Counted from the first letter of the stretch, positions 1-12,119 are shown. The stretch is DNA of 64,000 nt from Clarireedia homoeocarpa (GCA_001465935.1 LNKV01000038.1:380176-444175); one strand, 5' to 3'. The notes: generated by a model from the letters alone, not told the origin. Program-made: numbers and translations.

Positions 1-147
1 GCTTCTTCCAACCACCCCCCATCATCCATCATCCACCCTCCTCACCCACCATCACCACCAATCAGCCTGTACTAATTACAAAAAGACTAAAACGCCAAAT
101 GATTTCCCAAATTTCGTCTGCATTCGATTTCATGACAGGAAATTGAA

Positions 148-3100
148 TCAAGTTTGTTTGTTTCGGAGATGTGGTGGTACGAATTTACCAGCGCCACCAG
201 AAGGTTTGAGAGATTCGCCAGGTGGAGCTGGTCTTTCTTCACGGGGCTCACGAGGCTCACGAGGCTCACGAGGCTCACGAGGCTCACGAGGCTCACGAGG
301 TTCACGGAAGTCACGAGAATCACGAGAATCACGAGAATCTTGATCACGTCCAGGACGTCCCCGGAAGGCTGGTGCCCTGTCACTTGAGGGTGGAGCTCGC
401 GAGTTAGATGGAGCAGAATCACCGCCGCCAGATGCATTCTTAGCAGCTTCTCTCTCTCTCCAGGATGGCTTGCTGCCAGCGAGAGCTAGACGAGGTGGAC
501 CACTTGGGCGGTCATTTGAATCGGTACGCTCCATGGTAGGGGGGGCACGACCCATAGGTGAGGCTTTCGCCATTGGTGATTCGGTTCGGCCAGCAGCAGG
601 TGCAGGGGATGATGAAGGGACTTCTTTGCCCTCAGCACGAAGCTTCTCCTTTTCTCTCCAGCCCATCTTTGCGCCAGCAAGAGGAAGAGGTGGTCGTCTA
701 CTACCTTCAGAGGACTCTGTTCGCTCAATGGGAGCGGCACCACGAACGGGTCCTCTTGCCTTCTCCTCGGCTCTCCTCCTGGCAGCCTCCTCTGCTCTCC
801 GCTCTTGTAACGCTGCCATTTCCAATGCCTCTTGCCTCTCCTTTTCACGAATAGCCTTGAGCTCTGCGAACTCGCGTCTCTTTTGCTCTTCTCTGGCAGC
901 CTTCTCCTCGGCTTCCTTGGCAGCACGCTCTTCTTCTTCACGGAGAGCTCTCTCGCGCTCTTCGCGCTCTCTCTTCTCTCGAATCTTACGTTCCCTGAAC
1001 TCCTTTCTGCGGAGAGCGATCTGCTTCTCGAGCTCCTTCTCAGCATCACGACGACGTTTGTCAAACTCTTCGTGCCTTCGCTCAACGATGATCTCACGGA
1101 AGGATTCGTAGAAAGGTACCAATCTAGTCAATCTGTGCTTGAGCTCAACGTTCTCCTTGTGCTTAGCCTCGGCCTCCTTTAGCGTTTGAGCCTTGATCTT
1201 TTCATAAGCTTCCAGATCGCGCTTTCTCTGGGCTTCGTAATCTTCAGGCAACTTCTTGGATTCTTCCTTTCTGAAGGCACGCTCCAGATGGTCGATACGT
1301 TTGCCAGTGATTCTAAGCTTCTCGTTGATGTCGTTCTTCTCACGCTCAAGTTGAGCCAACTTTATAGCACGGATTTGGTTGGCGTCAAGGTTGTCCAGAT
1401 TGCTGAGATCAATGTCGAGAGCTTTAGTGCCCAACTTGAGGTCATCAATTTGTTTTTGGAGTTCGGCTCTTCGAACACGCTCTAGCTCAGCCTTGAGGCG
1501 GTCATCCTCTCTCTTCTTCTGCTCAGCAGCAAGACGCTTATCTTCGGCTTCTTGGAGTTGGGCAGCCTTAATACGTTTCTTTGTTGCCTCTTCTTTCTCC
1601 TTGCGCGATTGAATCTCAGAAGCTTCCTCTTTTCGCTTCTGGATGGTCTGCTTGCGTGCTAATATCTCACGATGTTCCTCATCAACTCCAGCCTTGGCTC
1701 TAGCATAGGCTTCGTCACGAGCCTTGATGCGAGCTTCGTTGAACGAAGGATCGATGTACTGGCAGGTAATGAACAAGGACTTGGCAAGGCGGGTGAGCTG
1801 AGTGCGCACGATCTCAGATGGAGTGTTTTGGAGTCTTTGAACAGACGAGGTCTCACTCTCTGCAGATCCTGCGCCAGAGCCGGCGTGAACCGCCTTGGAT
1901 GATGAGAACACGTCGGTATCGAAGCTAAGAACACCAGTAGCATGATCCATACGGATGGCAAGGTCGCCCTTTTTGTTACCGTTCATGATGAATTTCTCAA
2001 TGGTATCCCTTGTGACTTGGAATGGTTCAGGGAACTTGGCAAGGTTCTCCACGAAGTTCAGATCGACGGTCTCATAAACTTGAGAGAGCTGTTGGAAAAG
2101 TCTTGTCAGGATAACCTGTTGAAGGGGAAGGACGTATTTCTCCATCTCGGCATCTGCACCAATTTGTGTCAAGATTGGTGAGATCTTCTGGCAAATTGAC
2201 AAAGGATGGAAATCAACCTCCAGGATGTTGTAGAGTTCCCTGATCTCGGGACGAGCACGTTTGAGCAAACCTTTACTCATGGCATCCTTGAAAAGAACAG
2301 CACGAGTGGGGGCTTGTGCCATACCAAGTAGGTGGGTAAGACGAGAGTTCTTGTTCTTCTTTTGCTCATCGATATCGACGAGTGCTCCACGGGAGCGAGA
2401 CGTGCTGATCACTGGGATTGCGAGAGCTGATAGAAGAACGAAAGAAGCAGCCTTGGACAAATCAGCCTCGGAGGTGGCTGGGTTATCGGATTTCTTGCTT
2501 GTTCCGGCGGCAACCATTTGAGCGGATTGGCGGAGGAGATTGTAGTATCTAGACCAAGCAGCAGCATGGAAAAGATAGTTCTCACCAACCAAAAATATTC
2601 TGGTCAATTTCTCATAGTAGTTGGCCATCATGACGTTCTTGGGAGGGCGCTTGCTAAGGTTGAGCAAGGTGTGGATGTCCTCAACACTTCTGAAAGCCTC
2701 TTGCCATAATTCGAGTTCAACCGCTACATTCAATTGTTGGAAACGAGTTTCGAGATGTCTCTGCAGGGTGTCTGGGTCGTTCAAGTTGATAGCATGCATC
2801 TGAGCCGAGTACTTTGCAGCAGTTTGAACGTGGTTACGGAGTAACTCGCACAGTCGGCGGAATTCAGTCTTTCTGGTGTATTTCTGGCAGAACTCGAAGG
2901 CTTGCATAGCAGTACTTTGGTACATGATTTCCAGTCTGGCATTGTTTCGTAGAATATCGAGAACGGTTCGGTAGGTCTCCCACAAGAATTTCAACCATGG
3001 TGTCACGATAGCACGATCCGTGCGGTCTCTGGATTGTTCACCGGATACTGTAGATAAGAGGATGGACTCCGGGGTCTCACTTGCTTCCAGATCATCGATA

Positions 3101-3536
3101 CTTGCGCTTGCTGCTGTTGTATCGAGGGTGGATTGCACTTCATCCGCCTTTGCTTGTGCGGTCTTGACTTTCTCTTCGGCCAGTTCGATGAATTTCTTGA
3201 GGACAAGCTAAACGAGAATTTATCAGCCCCGCACATGTGGAATTTCATCAAAACAGCCCCTCTTCTTACCTCGATCGTACCAACGTTGGTATTCTGGCTG
3301 ATATTTTTGTATTGATACAAGGCATCCTTGGCAAGTTTGCCTTTCTTTTGTTCCACCGACTGTTCCACCAACAGGAGCATTACAGGCTCCAACGACGTAA
3401 TTGGGGCATTCCTGGATCTCTTTGAGGTGACATGTTCGTGTAGTAAGACCAAGGCAGCCTGGGACTGCCCGACGCCCATCAACTCATGGGCACGCTTGAG
3501 GACATTCTCAGGTTTTTGATGGGGCGGAGGAGGCAT
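148..3536 (-). CDS. tif32: Eukaryotic translation initiation factor 3 subunit A (eIF3a)
   Basis: eIF3a is the largest scaffold subunit of the cytoplasmic eIF3 complex, which binds the 40S ribosome and promotes assembly of the preinitiation complex. Two exons are supported: 3536-3270 and 3207-148, with a 62-base intron (GTAAGA to TAG) in phase 0, giving 1108 residues. The intron joins NTNVGTIE to LVLKKFIELAE, a continuous conserved eIF3a N-terminus. The start is the ATG at 3536, giving MPPPPHQKPENVLKRAHEL; this matches what I recall of fungal eIF3a starts. The middle third (about residues 410-530) corresponds to the PCI region. About residues 590-940 form a long Lys/Glu/Arg-rich coiled coil. 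The C-terminus is Arg/Pro/Ser-rich, with seven REP tripeptides, and ends in GGAGKFVPPHLRNKQT. Open frames on the opposite strand are shadows of the codon bias in the coiled coil. Confidence 0.95.
241..340. repeat. 9-bp coding tandem repeat in the eIF3a C-terminus
   Basis: On the plus strand a nine-base unit (aggctcacg and close variants) repeats head to tail. Read on the minus strand it encodes seven REP tripeptides, preceded by DSR/DFR units from related nine-mers. A unit length that is a multiple of three means copy number can change without a frameshift. Confidence 0.9.
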
Positions 3537-5038
3537 GCTGGGCAAGCTCCTCTGCAGAGGTTGCGCGTAAGAAGATTCGACGTTGTCGTCTCGACGGTGT
3601 GATCCCGCGGGATCAAATTTTTCAAAGATAATTTATTATCTTTGAAAGGATCGATATACCTGCCAAATCTCAGAATATGGCGAGGATATTATATTGATAG
3701 TTAGGATGGGGGGGGATCGAGTACCATAAATCCTCTCAGCATCGAGATAGCGATAATTTCATACAGAAGAAGTCGTTCGTGTGCGAAAACTAGACCAAAA
3801 TAGGTCTAGAGCAGAGATTAGAGGCAGCCGAAGTGAGTTTTGGGGTGTGCTGAGGTGTGTGTGGTGAGAGGACAGCAAGGCATCAGGGCAGCAAGGCACC
3901 AGGGCAGCAAGGCACCGGGCAGCAAGGCACCAGGGCAGCAAGGCATCAGGGCCACAAGACATCAGGCAGCAAGGCATTAGGACATGGCCACAATAATTAC
4001 GAGACACCAGATCTTCCGTCTCCAATTTCTTTCGGGAGCCACAGTCGACGCACGGTTGACCCTTTTGCAGCAGCGGACAATTAATGCGGAATAGCTGTTT
4101 CCATGAATGCGGCATAGCTTTGTCCATAGCTTGGTTGGAAAGGTGGATAAGGAGTTCGCAGCTTCAGCTTTTCCCAGCTTCGAGTATCGAGTATCGAGTA
4201 TCGGACCGCACAGTACTTTCTACGGACATACGAAGGATAAGGATAGCAGGAGCAAGGACGTGGAAGGATCGGAGACGGAGACGGAGAGATAACCAGCCAC
4301 TCCCCTCGACGCTTTCCTGCGCTTTCTCTTTACTTTTTCATATGCATACGAAATCACTTGTCCTAGCTACTTACTTGTGTGCCCACTTTCCACTTTTCCT
4401 GCTTCTCCTCTCTTTCCCGAGGTCGTCCAGTCGTCTAGTCGTCTGCTCGTCTGCTCGTCTGCTCGCCTGCTCGTCTGCAAGCCCGTTCTCGCTTTAAACG
4501 GGAAATAGCGATCAGTTTCGATAAAAAAGAGATTCTCAAATTAATTTCTGCCTTCCCTCCTCCCTCCGCCCTCGCCTCTCACCCCCCCGTTCGAGAGTTC
4601 CCCCCGTCCATCAAACTCGCTCTCGCTCTCAACCTCCAAACATTCAACGACCAAAAAACAACCACCACCACTCCTTTTCCACCACCCCATAACGACAACG
4701 AACGGCCAATTCGACACCCAATTCAACCCCCAATTGATTTCTCTTCACTTCTTTTCTCTTCAATTCTCTTCAATTCAACAATTCCCACTGGATACGATTC
4801 GACACGATTAAAAACATCTTATAATTATTAATTACACACCCCGTCAGCTTCAGAGTACTCGTACCCGTACGTGCAACTATCTACTCCTTCTCCTGACTCT
4901 CTATCATCTATCATCCATCGCAAGCTGTACACTACACCCAAAACTGATCTCCACCAAAGAAAGTTGTGACTCCGAAACTCGACACACTTTAATCAACTCC
5001 TTTCCAAGCTTCCGTCTCAATCACAACAACTCTTCATC
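3537..5038. promoter_or_regulatory. Divergent intergenic region between eIF3a and the G gamma gene
   Basis: This 1.5-kb stretch lies between two genes transcribed away from each other, so it should hold both promoters and 5' leaders. I see pyrimidine-rich tracts at about 4380-4600 and 4730-4780, typical of fungal promoters and leaders upstream of the G gamma start, and a tandem repeat at 3871-3980. No open frame here looks like a protein. Confidence 0.6.
3871..3980. repeat. Imperfect tandem repeat of about 16-17 bp
   Basis: The unit is roughly gcagcaaggcaccaggg, present about six to seven times with small changes (cacc/catc, and loss of one or two bases). It lies upstream of eIF3a in the divergent promoter region. 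Confidence 0.85.
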
Positions 5039-5395
5039 ATGCCTCAAGGATACTCTTCTCGCGACGTCGGCGACCCATCGCAGATTAAGAAGAATAAACA
5101 ATCGATGGCGGACCTCAAATTAAGACGTCTTACCGAATTGAACAACCGATTAAGAGAAGACTTAGAACGCGAAAGAATCCCCGTTTCGCAAGCAGCCAAA
5201 AGGTAATTCTATCTCATCCTTTCTCTCTGTCGCCTTTAATTGTTTGACAATGGCTGACGCGCATTCCTATCTAGTATCATCCAATACACAATGAACACGA
5301 AAGATTTCATGGTTCCATCAATCTGGGGTACGGTCGATAAGAAAGATGATCCATATGCGCCGCAGCAAAGTGGTGGATGTTGTGCGGTGATGTAG
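5039..5395 (+). CDS. gng-1: Heterotrimeric G-protein gamma subunit
   Basis: The gamma subunit forms the obligate G beta-gamma dimer on the inner face of the plasma membrane and relays pheromone, nutrient and developmental signals. Two exons: 5039-5202 and 5275-5395, with a 72-base intron (GTAATT to CTAG) splitting the codon for Ser55, giving 94 residues. Residues 22-50 form the coiled-coil helix that packs against G beta (MADLKLRRLTELNNRLREDL). The C-terminal half carries the conserved NTKDFMVPSIWG and DPYAP stretch. The protein ends in CCAVM: Cys91 is the CaaX prenylation site and Cys90 a likely palmitoylation site. Length and layout match fungal G gamma. Both exons are short, so simple ORF scanning misses the gene. 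Confidence 0.95.
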
Positions 5396-6928
5396 GCAGG
5401 AAGATCTCTCAAGAGAGAAAGGGCACGCAACGCACGTATAGTACGAACGACAACGACACATGCATAATCTCATCCATACCACGCATTTTTCTCAATCCCA
5501 TTCCATCCCAACCTTCCTCACAACATTTTCGATATCGATTCATCTATCTATCGCTCTCCACATGGCTTTCATCAAACTCGGCTCTTCAATAAGCACAGAG
5601 AGAGAGAGAGAGCGCGCGATTCGGCGCGCAGGAGACAGAGCAAAGGGCGTTCAAAGGGCGTATTAGGAAAATTCTCTTTTTGCTTGCTGGCCATCATCCA
5701 ATGCTTTCCGGGGGTTCCAAAAGAAAGTTTTGAGCGCCTTCTTCGACCAACCTTGAACATCAAATCCAATACCTTTTTTGTTCTTTTTTTTTTTTTTGCA
5801 AATGCAGAGAAGCGTAGCATATTGGCGGGAATCTCATCTTTCCCATCGCCACAGTGGGCACGGATAGCGAGTGATCGATTCATTACAAACTTTTTTCTTG
5901 TATTGCGGCGCACGCTCGAATCAGACATTGCAGTCCTTTGATGAAATGAAAGCAGGATAACAATCTGAAGGGGAAAGCAGAGGAAGGTTTTCCAAATGGT
6001 GGATAAAAGAAAGCATGTAATATTTTTTCTTGTTCATTCAGTTTCGTGGTAGTTATTAAGTACCCTTTTTTTTTAATGAGAAGGGTCCATACCGTTAACA
6101 CTTTTTGGTTGACAATCCCTACACATGTTTTCTCATGACTGAAAACTTCTTTGTGCATAGGATTGTCGATTGTCGTAATTAGGAGATTTGGGAGGAGGGT
6201 TTTATCTATCCTGTTTTTGACTACCTGAAGCATTTTGACTTGACTTGGTGATAATTGAGTGAATGAGAGTGACGGATTATGATACAATGTATGAGGCTGC
6301 TTGATCAATTCAGATAATGAACGGTTCTTTGATGCCGCGACTTGTTTGACATGTCAGCGTTGCTTTACAGTCATTTGCAATTTGAGGTGCGACACGAATA
6401 TAGCTTACCTTACCGTATGATCCGGCACTGGGACGGCTCTGGGACGGCTGGGGTGGATAGTGTAATCTCAAGTACGAAGTATTACACCATTCTATCTGCT
6501 TCTAGGTAGATGATAGGTGATTACGGGTAATTTGAATTTTGATCGAACATAAGTTATAGATTTCGTAAGTTAACTTATATAGATAGATGGCTTTCTTACC
6601 AATCCAGTCCAATCTACCTTACTCCCGAAATCCAAATCCAAATCCAAATAAATACACTCGCTTTTTCTATGTACCCAAATACTTGTTTGTAATTCTTGTT
6701 TGTGTTTGGTGATTCCCAATATCTTTCTATCTCCGTACCTATCACACATATACCCGCTAGAGCACTAGGTTCTCTTCCTTCTCCACCTTTTTTTTCTTAC
6801 CAAAGTGATAGATAGGTACATATACAGACATCATCTAACGGTATCCCACTTCTACAGTCCAGTCCAGTCTAGTCCAGTACATGTATACACAAGCATAACG
6901 TTACAGGACGTATAGGAAGAAGGGCAAT
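5396..6928. other. Intergenic region, no gene seen
   Basis: This holds the 3' flank of the G gamma gene and the 5' flank of the Rdx gene. Short GA and poly-T tracts are present at about 5598-5614 and 5785-5800. Small open frames on both strands show no recognisable protein. Confidence 0.5.
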
Positions 6929-8781
6929 ATGCACAACACAATGAATACCCTCACACCGCCGTTCCCCCTCCCGCGAATCACCATCCAGTTCTGCACGCAG
7001 TGTAAGTGGATGTTGAGGGCTGCTTATGTATGTATGTATTTCTTCATTTTTGCAGGGAATGTGGGTTTCTGGAGAAGATTTTTTTTTTTTTTTTTTTTTT
7101 TTGTGCGGATGGCGATGAGAATGAATGGATATATGATATGGTGTGGGATGAAGTTTTGTCTCGACTTACTTGTAGTCAACTCATGATAGTTATTGAGAAA
7201 GAGAAGAGCGAATAAGGTGAGAGAGATTGAGATCTGATTGAATGCATGCGAATTAAATTGCATTGATATATCTTCCCCGCAGTCCGGGGGGCTGGGATGA
7301 TATGTGCTGGGATGAGTGGTTATTGACTGGGAGAGAGGTGAAAGATTGTATGCATGAGCATGGACGTTTGCCTGTGTTTGGTTTGCGTTACATGCATGCA
7401 TGTTGTTTGTTTGTCTGTTGCAGGCTTGTCGTTTCGTTTCGTTCTTTCTTTGGTGCTTTGCTTTTTCTTGGGGAAAGGAGGTTTGAGGATGGGAGTTGTA
7501 TGGGAGGATTACTGGGGAGGAAGAGAAGACGGAGGACATGGTACACGTGATTGAAATTGATGTCACCTGTACTCTCTCTCTCTCTCTCTCCTCTTTCCTT
7601 TCTCGTCTCCAGTCTTCGCTTCCCCTACTCATCACTTTGATTCCTGCTGTCCCTCATATCCACATATATACACCTCTTCTTCTTGTGTTGTGCCACCGTC
7701 CTACTCTATACTCTACATCCACCAGCCTCAACCCAATCGGACTCCCAAAACAACAACCCCTACTGACTGCTCATGCTAAAACACAGTTCGCACAAGAACT
7801 CCTCTCAACATTCAGCACCGATATCGGTGAAGTGGCATTACAGCCGTCGACTGGAGGGACGTTCATTGTGAGTTTGTATCATGCTGGCAAAAACGACAAC
7901 GCCGAAGGGGGAAAGGAAGAAAACGGAGAAGTGAAGATACAAAAACATGTCATCTGGGACCGGAAAGTTGAGGGAGGGTTTCCTGGTATGTTGTGTTTAT
8001 ATCTGTTTCCATATTCCTGGCTTCCTTCAATGAAGGAGATGTGAGCCCGGCCAAGCTGGAGATTGTAGAGGCCCATGTAAACAGATGCAGTGCTACCTGA
8101 GACGCTCCGATCTTCTCACACAGAAGCACATGTACTTGGAAATGCAAAAATAAATCAGCCAGGTAGCCTTGCTAGAAAGACCAATCAACTAACTCGACTC
8201 CAGAAACAAAAGAACTCAAAAAGCGAGTAAGGAATATCATAGATCCCACACGCGATCTGGGACATGTCGATGGGAAGAAATGTAAGTGTTGAACGTTTCT
8301 ACTTCTACAGTTCTTACTTGCATCCGACAAACACCGTTTTCTCTCCAACCTCTTTCCCATCCTGCGCTATCATCACATCACCTCTCCCGCTTCTTCTCCA
8401 ACTACACTCAATCCATTCTACCACTCATTTACCATTTCTCACCTCCCTTTACAAACCCCCATCCCCCTCCATCGCATCCATCCCCGCTGTACCCTCAACT
8501 AACACTTCCTCCCCCCTCCCCTCCTAGCAACACCATCATCATCATCATCATCATCAAACCCCAGCACAACCACAATCACAACCACCAACACAGCCAACCA
8601 ATCCACCTCGACCTCATCCCCACCCCAACCCCAACCCCAAACCCCATCATCCACACCAAACAAAGCAGAACCAAAAGCAGAAGAAGAAGTCCTCAACTCC
8701 CGCGGCAAAATCGCCATCACCGGAGAAGGCGATAGCTTCGGGTACTGCCGACCAGGGGATGAAGACTGTGGCGGTTTTTAG
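6929..8781 (+). CDS. Rdx/selenoprotein-W-like thioredoxin-fold protein (Cys form)
   Basis: The proposed gene has four exons, 6929-7027, 7787-7985, 8204-8281 and 8528-8781, encoding 209 residues. Introns are 759, 218 and 246 bases, with GTATGT, GTATGT and GTAAGT donors. The protein opens with PRITIQFCTQCKWMLRAAY, the Rdx strand and redox loop, with Cys22 and Cys25 as CxxC. It continues AQELLSTFSTDIGEVALQPS, then TGGTFIV, VIWDRKVEGGFP, and ETKELKKRVRNIIDP with DLGHVDGKK. These are the conserved Rdx blocks. Animal SelW uses Sec in the second position; fungi lack Sec and use Cys. Exon 4 encodes a Ser/Thr/Pro/Gln-rich tail ending DEDCGGF. That exon is less certain: if intron 3 were retained, the protein would end two codons later at a TGA. 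The family is thought to act in thiol redox regulation; partners are unknown. Confidence 0.82.
7079..7102. repeat. Poly-T run inside Rdx intron 1
   Basis: There are 24 consecutive T residues, part of a T-rich stretch in the unusually long first intron. A CT microsatellite at 7572-7590 lies nearer the acceptor of the same intron. Confidence 0.9.
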
Positions 8782-9394
8782 GCGGATAGAATGGGGGAGA
8801 GGAGGCGAGGGAAAGTGAACCATATCATATCACATTATATTCCAAACTAGCACGTCTTCCCTCCAAAATCAATCAATCAATCAATCAATCATGTATGTTA
8901 CTCTGAGACATCCATCCATTCATTTACATCTCACTCCAAAAAATAAAAAAATAAACATTCAATAAAATCCAAGTGACTTACGGGATAGAGGGGGGGCGAC
9001 CGGGGGGGGGGGAAGGATCCAGCTATAATATAATATAAGTATATATATATATATATATTGATTATCCCGTAATCCTGCATCTAGCTAGCCTAGTCCCCTT
9101 TCCCTCCCTCTCTATGGAAGATATTTCTTTGGGAAGAAAGGAATATCAATATCAATGATACAGTACTTGTCTGTTAGTTATAAGATAAGTAGTAACCAAC
9201 CATACGGAAACTAGCCAGCTAGCCTGCTGAAATCACAAACAAGTAATGCTATGCCCCGCTCACAAAAGTATAACACTCGTAGCCCCATTGGTATCAAGTC
9301 TATTGGTTTGTCATCTATACTACATATTTTCCTATCCCATATCCCTCATCCCTCGTTTCTCATTCATCCGTCGATCCAGTAGCCCATCATCCCC
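8782..9394. other. Intergenic region between convergent genes
   Basis: This is the 3' flank of the Rdx gene and of the pdx1 gene, which point toward each other. It contains AATC repeats (about 8869-8890), a G run broken by one C near 8993-9011 and a TA microsatellite at about 9042-9058. No coding sequence is visible. Confidence 0.55.
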
Positions 9395-10778
9395 TTACAA
9401 CACCAACCTCCCCGGCTCAACCTCCAAAATCGTCTTCACCCTCTCCAAAAACACTCTCGCGACCTTCTCCTCCCCCTTTGGAACTCTCACCGAGAAAACA
9501 TTCACCGAATTCGATAGCCCTGGTTTCAGAGCTGTGGATATCCGCTCTGAAGTAGACTTGCTTTTGCCAGTCAGGATATCGTAGATATCGGACTTAGGAG
9601 CCTTTTGTTTGCTGAGTGTTGCTGTTGCGGGTGCGGCTTGTGGGAGCGCAGCAATCTGTGGGAGGAAGTGGCCGCGCACGGTGGAGACTTTGTCGAGACC
9701 GAGAACAGAGTTGAAGAGTTCGTCTGCAGAGGGCTGGTAGGATTGTGGACGTGGGAGATCGTCGTTTGCGACGTCAGTTGCGCGGGTGATGAAGGTGGAG
9801 AGGGGCATGAAAATGCCGAGAGAGGACTGGATGCGTTGCTGGACGTCGATGACGGCTTTCATGGAGATGGTTAGGGAGACGTCGAGGTCGGGGATAGGGT
9901 CTGCTTTTGCGGAGACGGGTTTGGCGGATTTGGGAGCGGGGGCGGGAGTGGCGAGCTTGATGTTGCTTAGGTCGAGGTGGGAGAGTTTGGATATTTTGGA
10001 GGAGAGCTCGCTGGGGTACGATGAGGATATGGAGCCGAGATAGGCAAGAACATCTCCTTTTAATAAGCGACCATTCGGTCCACTAGGTGTCATTTTCTCA
10101 ATCGCAGATGCGTCTAGGCCATGCTCGTGAATCAAATGTCCCACAGAAGGAAGTAGAGGGTAGGTTTGCTTCTTCGCTTTTCCACTTGTCTTCTTGGCTG
10201 GTGCTTGAGCTTCTGCGGATGGTTTCGAGGAAGGTGGAGCTTCGGCTTGTGATTCTGAGGATGTCTCGCGACTAGGTTTTGAGGCTTCTTCCTTTGGTGA
10301 TGGAGGGGCAGCGCTGTCTTCTGGTGGGATTTCCAAAGAACCCAGATCATCTCCAGGTTCCGCGACAACACCAATTCTTGTGCCGACTTTAATTCCCTTG
10401 CTACCATCTGGCATGGTAATTTTTGCCAAAACGCCATCGTCTTGAGCCTCAACGTCCATAGAAGCCTTGTCCGTTTCGATCTCAAGTAGAACATCACCAG
10501 CTGAAAAGGAATCTCCTTCCTTAACATTCCACTTCGCAATATTGCCCTCGGTCATGGTAGGAGAAAGAGCGGGCATAGTGAAATTCTGCGCAGCCAGACA
10601 AGCTGCAGAGGTCCTAAAACCTATTTCCAGCAAAATAGTCAGCAAGCCGTCTCATCTTGTCCTATTTCCAGTGTCTAAAACTTCAATTCCGCAACTCACC
10701 TCGTGCAGTGGCATCTTGTCTTAAACCTCTGGCAGTAAGTCTAGCCGACAAACGGCAAGCCGTCGCAAAAGATGCCAT
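9395..10778 (-). CDS. pdx1: Pyruvate dehydrogenase complex component X (E3-binding protein)
   Basis: Pdx1 docks dihydrolipoamide dehydrogenase (E3) onto the E2 core of the mitochondrial pyruvate dehydrogenase complex. Two exons: 10778-10700 and 10620-9395, with a 79-base intron in phase 1, giving 434 residues. The N-terminus (MASFATACRLSARLTARG) is a basic mitochondrial presequence. A lipoyl domain spans about residues 38-115, with the lipoyl lysine near Lys78 in the ETDKAS motif. A Pro/Ser/Ala-rich linker follows, then a peripheral-subunit-binding domain at about 190-235 (PSVGHLIHEHGLDASAIEKM, then PSGPNGRLLKGDVLAYL). The C-terminal 200 residues lack the HxxxDG active-site motif of E2 acetyltransferases. 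This absence and the short C-terminus distinguish Pdx1 from E2 itself. Confidence 0.92.
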
Positions 10779-11026
10779 CCTTTCTCTCTTGGCAATTCGA
10801 GGCTCAATTGAGCTTTCTCGTGAGGTGCGATGCGGGATGGTTGAAGATGATATTTAGATGGTTGAGAATCAACGGATTGTCGGGAAAACACGCTACGGAA
10901 GCTTTTCGCCGATGTTCCGATGTCAGCTTTTGGGATTTTTCCGAACGACAAATGAGCTTTGGTTCGCGATTGAGGTTTTATAAATTCTCTAAGGTGAGTG
11001 AAGATTTGGTTTTGGGAATCTCGAAG
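10779..11026. promoter_or_regulatory. Shared divergent promoter of two mitochondrial-protein genes
   Basis: Only 248 bases separate the start codons of pdx1 (minus) and the TMEM223/Mrx15-like gene (plus). Both core promoters must lie here or overlap the first exons. Confidence 0.65.
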
Positions 11027-12119
11027 ATGGCAGCTAATTTATCGCAGATGTCCGCTTTTTCAAGGGGTCTCCTCAATTTGCAAGCTCAATCTTTACGGTT
11101 CAATTCCCAGAGAATCTTTCTCTTCCCTCCAAAATCATGCTCGCATGCGCAGCCAAACCCACGCTTCTTCACCTCAACATCTATATTGCGCGCAGCCAAG
11201 AAACCCCTCCCTAAAGCTAAAAGCAAGCCGGTAGCAGCTTCTTCTACCAAATTATCGGTCATTCAACCGTCGCCAGTGCTCAAATCCAGCACATATCAAA
11301 GCTATGCAGACGCCCTAGCTTTAAAAACCCATTCCACACTTCTATATGAGGCACCTTCTCATAGAGGTTTTATCCTATCTTCTTACCTTGGAGGAACATT
11401 CTGTCTTGGGTTTGGCGCTTTAACTTGTATGATTCACTCTTTCACTTTGCGATGCCTATAATATCGTCACCTCATACCCCGCCTACCCCTCATCAACTGA
11501 CCCCTCTTCTCCAGTTTGGAATTCCTACATGAATGCGCCTGATGATATCAGCTGGTGGGTTCCCTATGCATTTGCTACGACCTGCTTCTTTCTCTCGATG
11601 TGCGGCGGCTACCTCTTTCTTGCCCCTAGCGGTTTAGTCCGTAGTATAACCGCCGTTCCCACCACGTTACTTCGACCCTCCCCTCCTACCGCTACCGCAG
11701 CACATCCTCTACATCTCCAAATTACCTTAAGACGTCTTCTTCCCATTCCATTTATGCCCGCACGTACCTTCACAGTGGTCCCTTCAGCATGCACCCTACT
11801 CTCGCATCTCTACCACCAGCTTTCTCCCGTGGAGCAACGCCGCGCAGAGCTCTTATACAAGCAGAAAATGGCTGAACAGGCGGAATACGATCGTACGAGG
11901 ATTATAGGTAGAGGGATACGGCATACTAGTCAAGGGATCTTTGAGCTGGTTAGGGTAACGGGCAGATGTTGGACTAGAGAAGGGTTCGTGACGATGAGGG
12001 TTGAGGGAACAAGGGCGGCTGGTGGTGATAGGGTTTTAAAAATTGATGGACAAATGGGGTGGGCGCTGGATAGTGGGAGAGGGTTGGAGAGGGTTGTGAA
12101 GGTTAGGGAAATCCTGTAG
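11027..12119 (+). CDS. Mitochondrial inner-membrane protein, TMEM223/Mrx15-like
   Basis: Two exons: 11027-11426 and 11515-12119, with an 88-base intron (GTATGA to CCAG) splitting a Phe codon, giving 334 residues. The N-terminus is basic and serine-rich, consistent with mitochondrial import. A motif LYEAPSHRGF precedes a first hydrophobic segment that spans the splice junction (SSYLGGTFCLGFGALTF), and a second follows (PYAFATTCFFLSMCGGYLFL). This two-helix hairpin after an aromatic/His-Arg motif is what I expect of the TMEM70/186/223 group; yeast Mrx15 is a mitoribosome-associated member that helps insert nascent chains. The family call is from memory of the layout and was not searched. The start could instead be the second in-frame ATG at 11048, seven codons in. 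Confidence 0.72.

Noticed and set aside
154..1182. Several plus-strand open frames of up to 213 codons over the eIF3a gene
   Set aside because: They are antisense shadows of the repetitive Lys/Glu/Arg codons of the eIF3a coiled coil; their translations are Ser/Leu-rich without any domain.
8286..8735. 149-codon open frame over the end of the Rdx gene
   Set aside because: It overlaps intron 3 and exon 4 in another frame and gives low-complexity His/Pro/Ser sequence.
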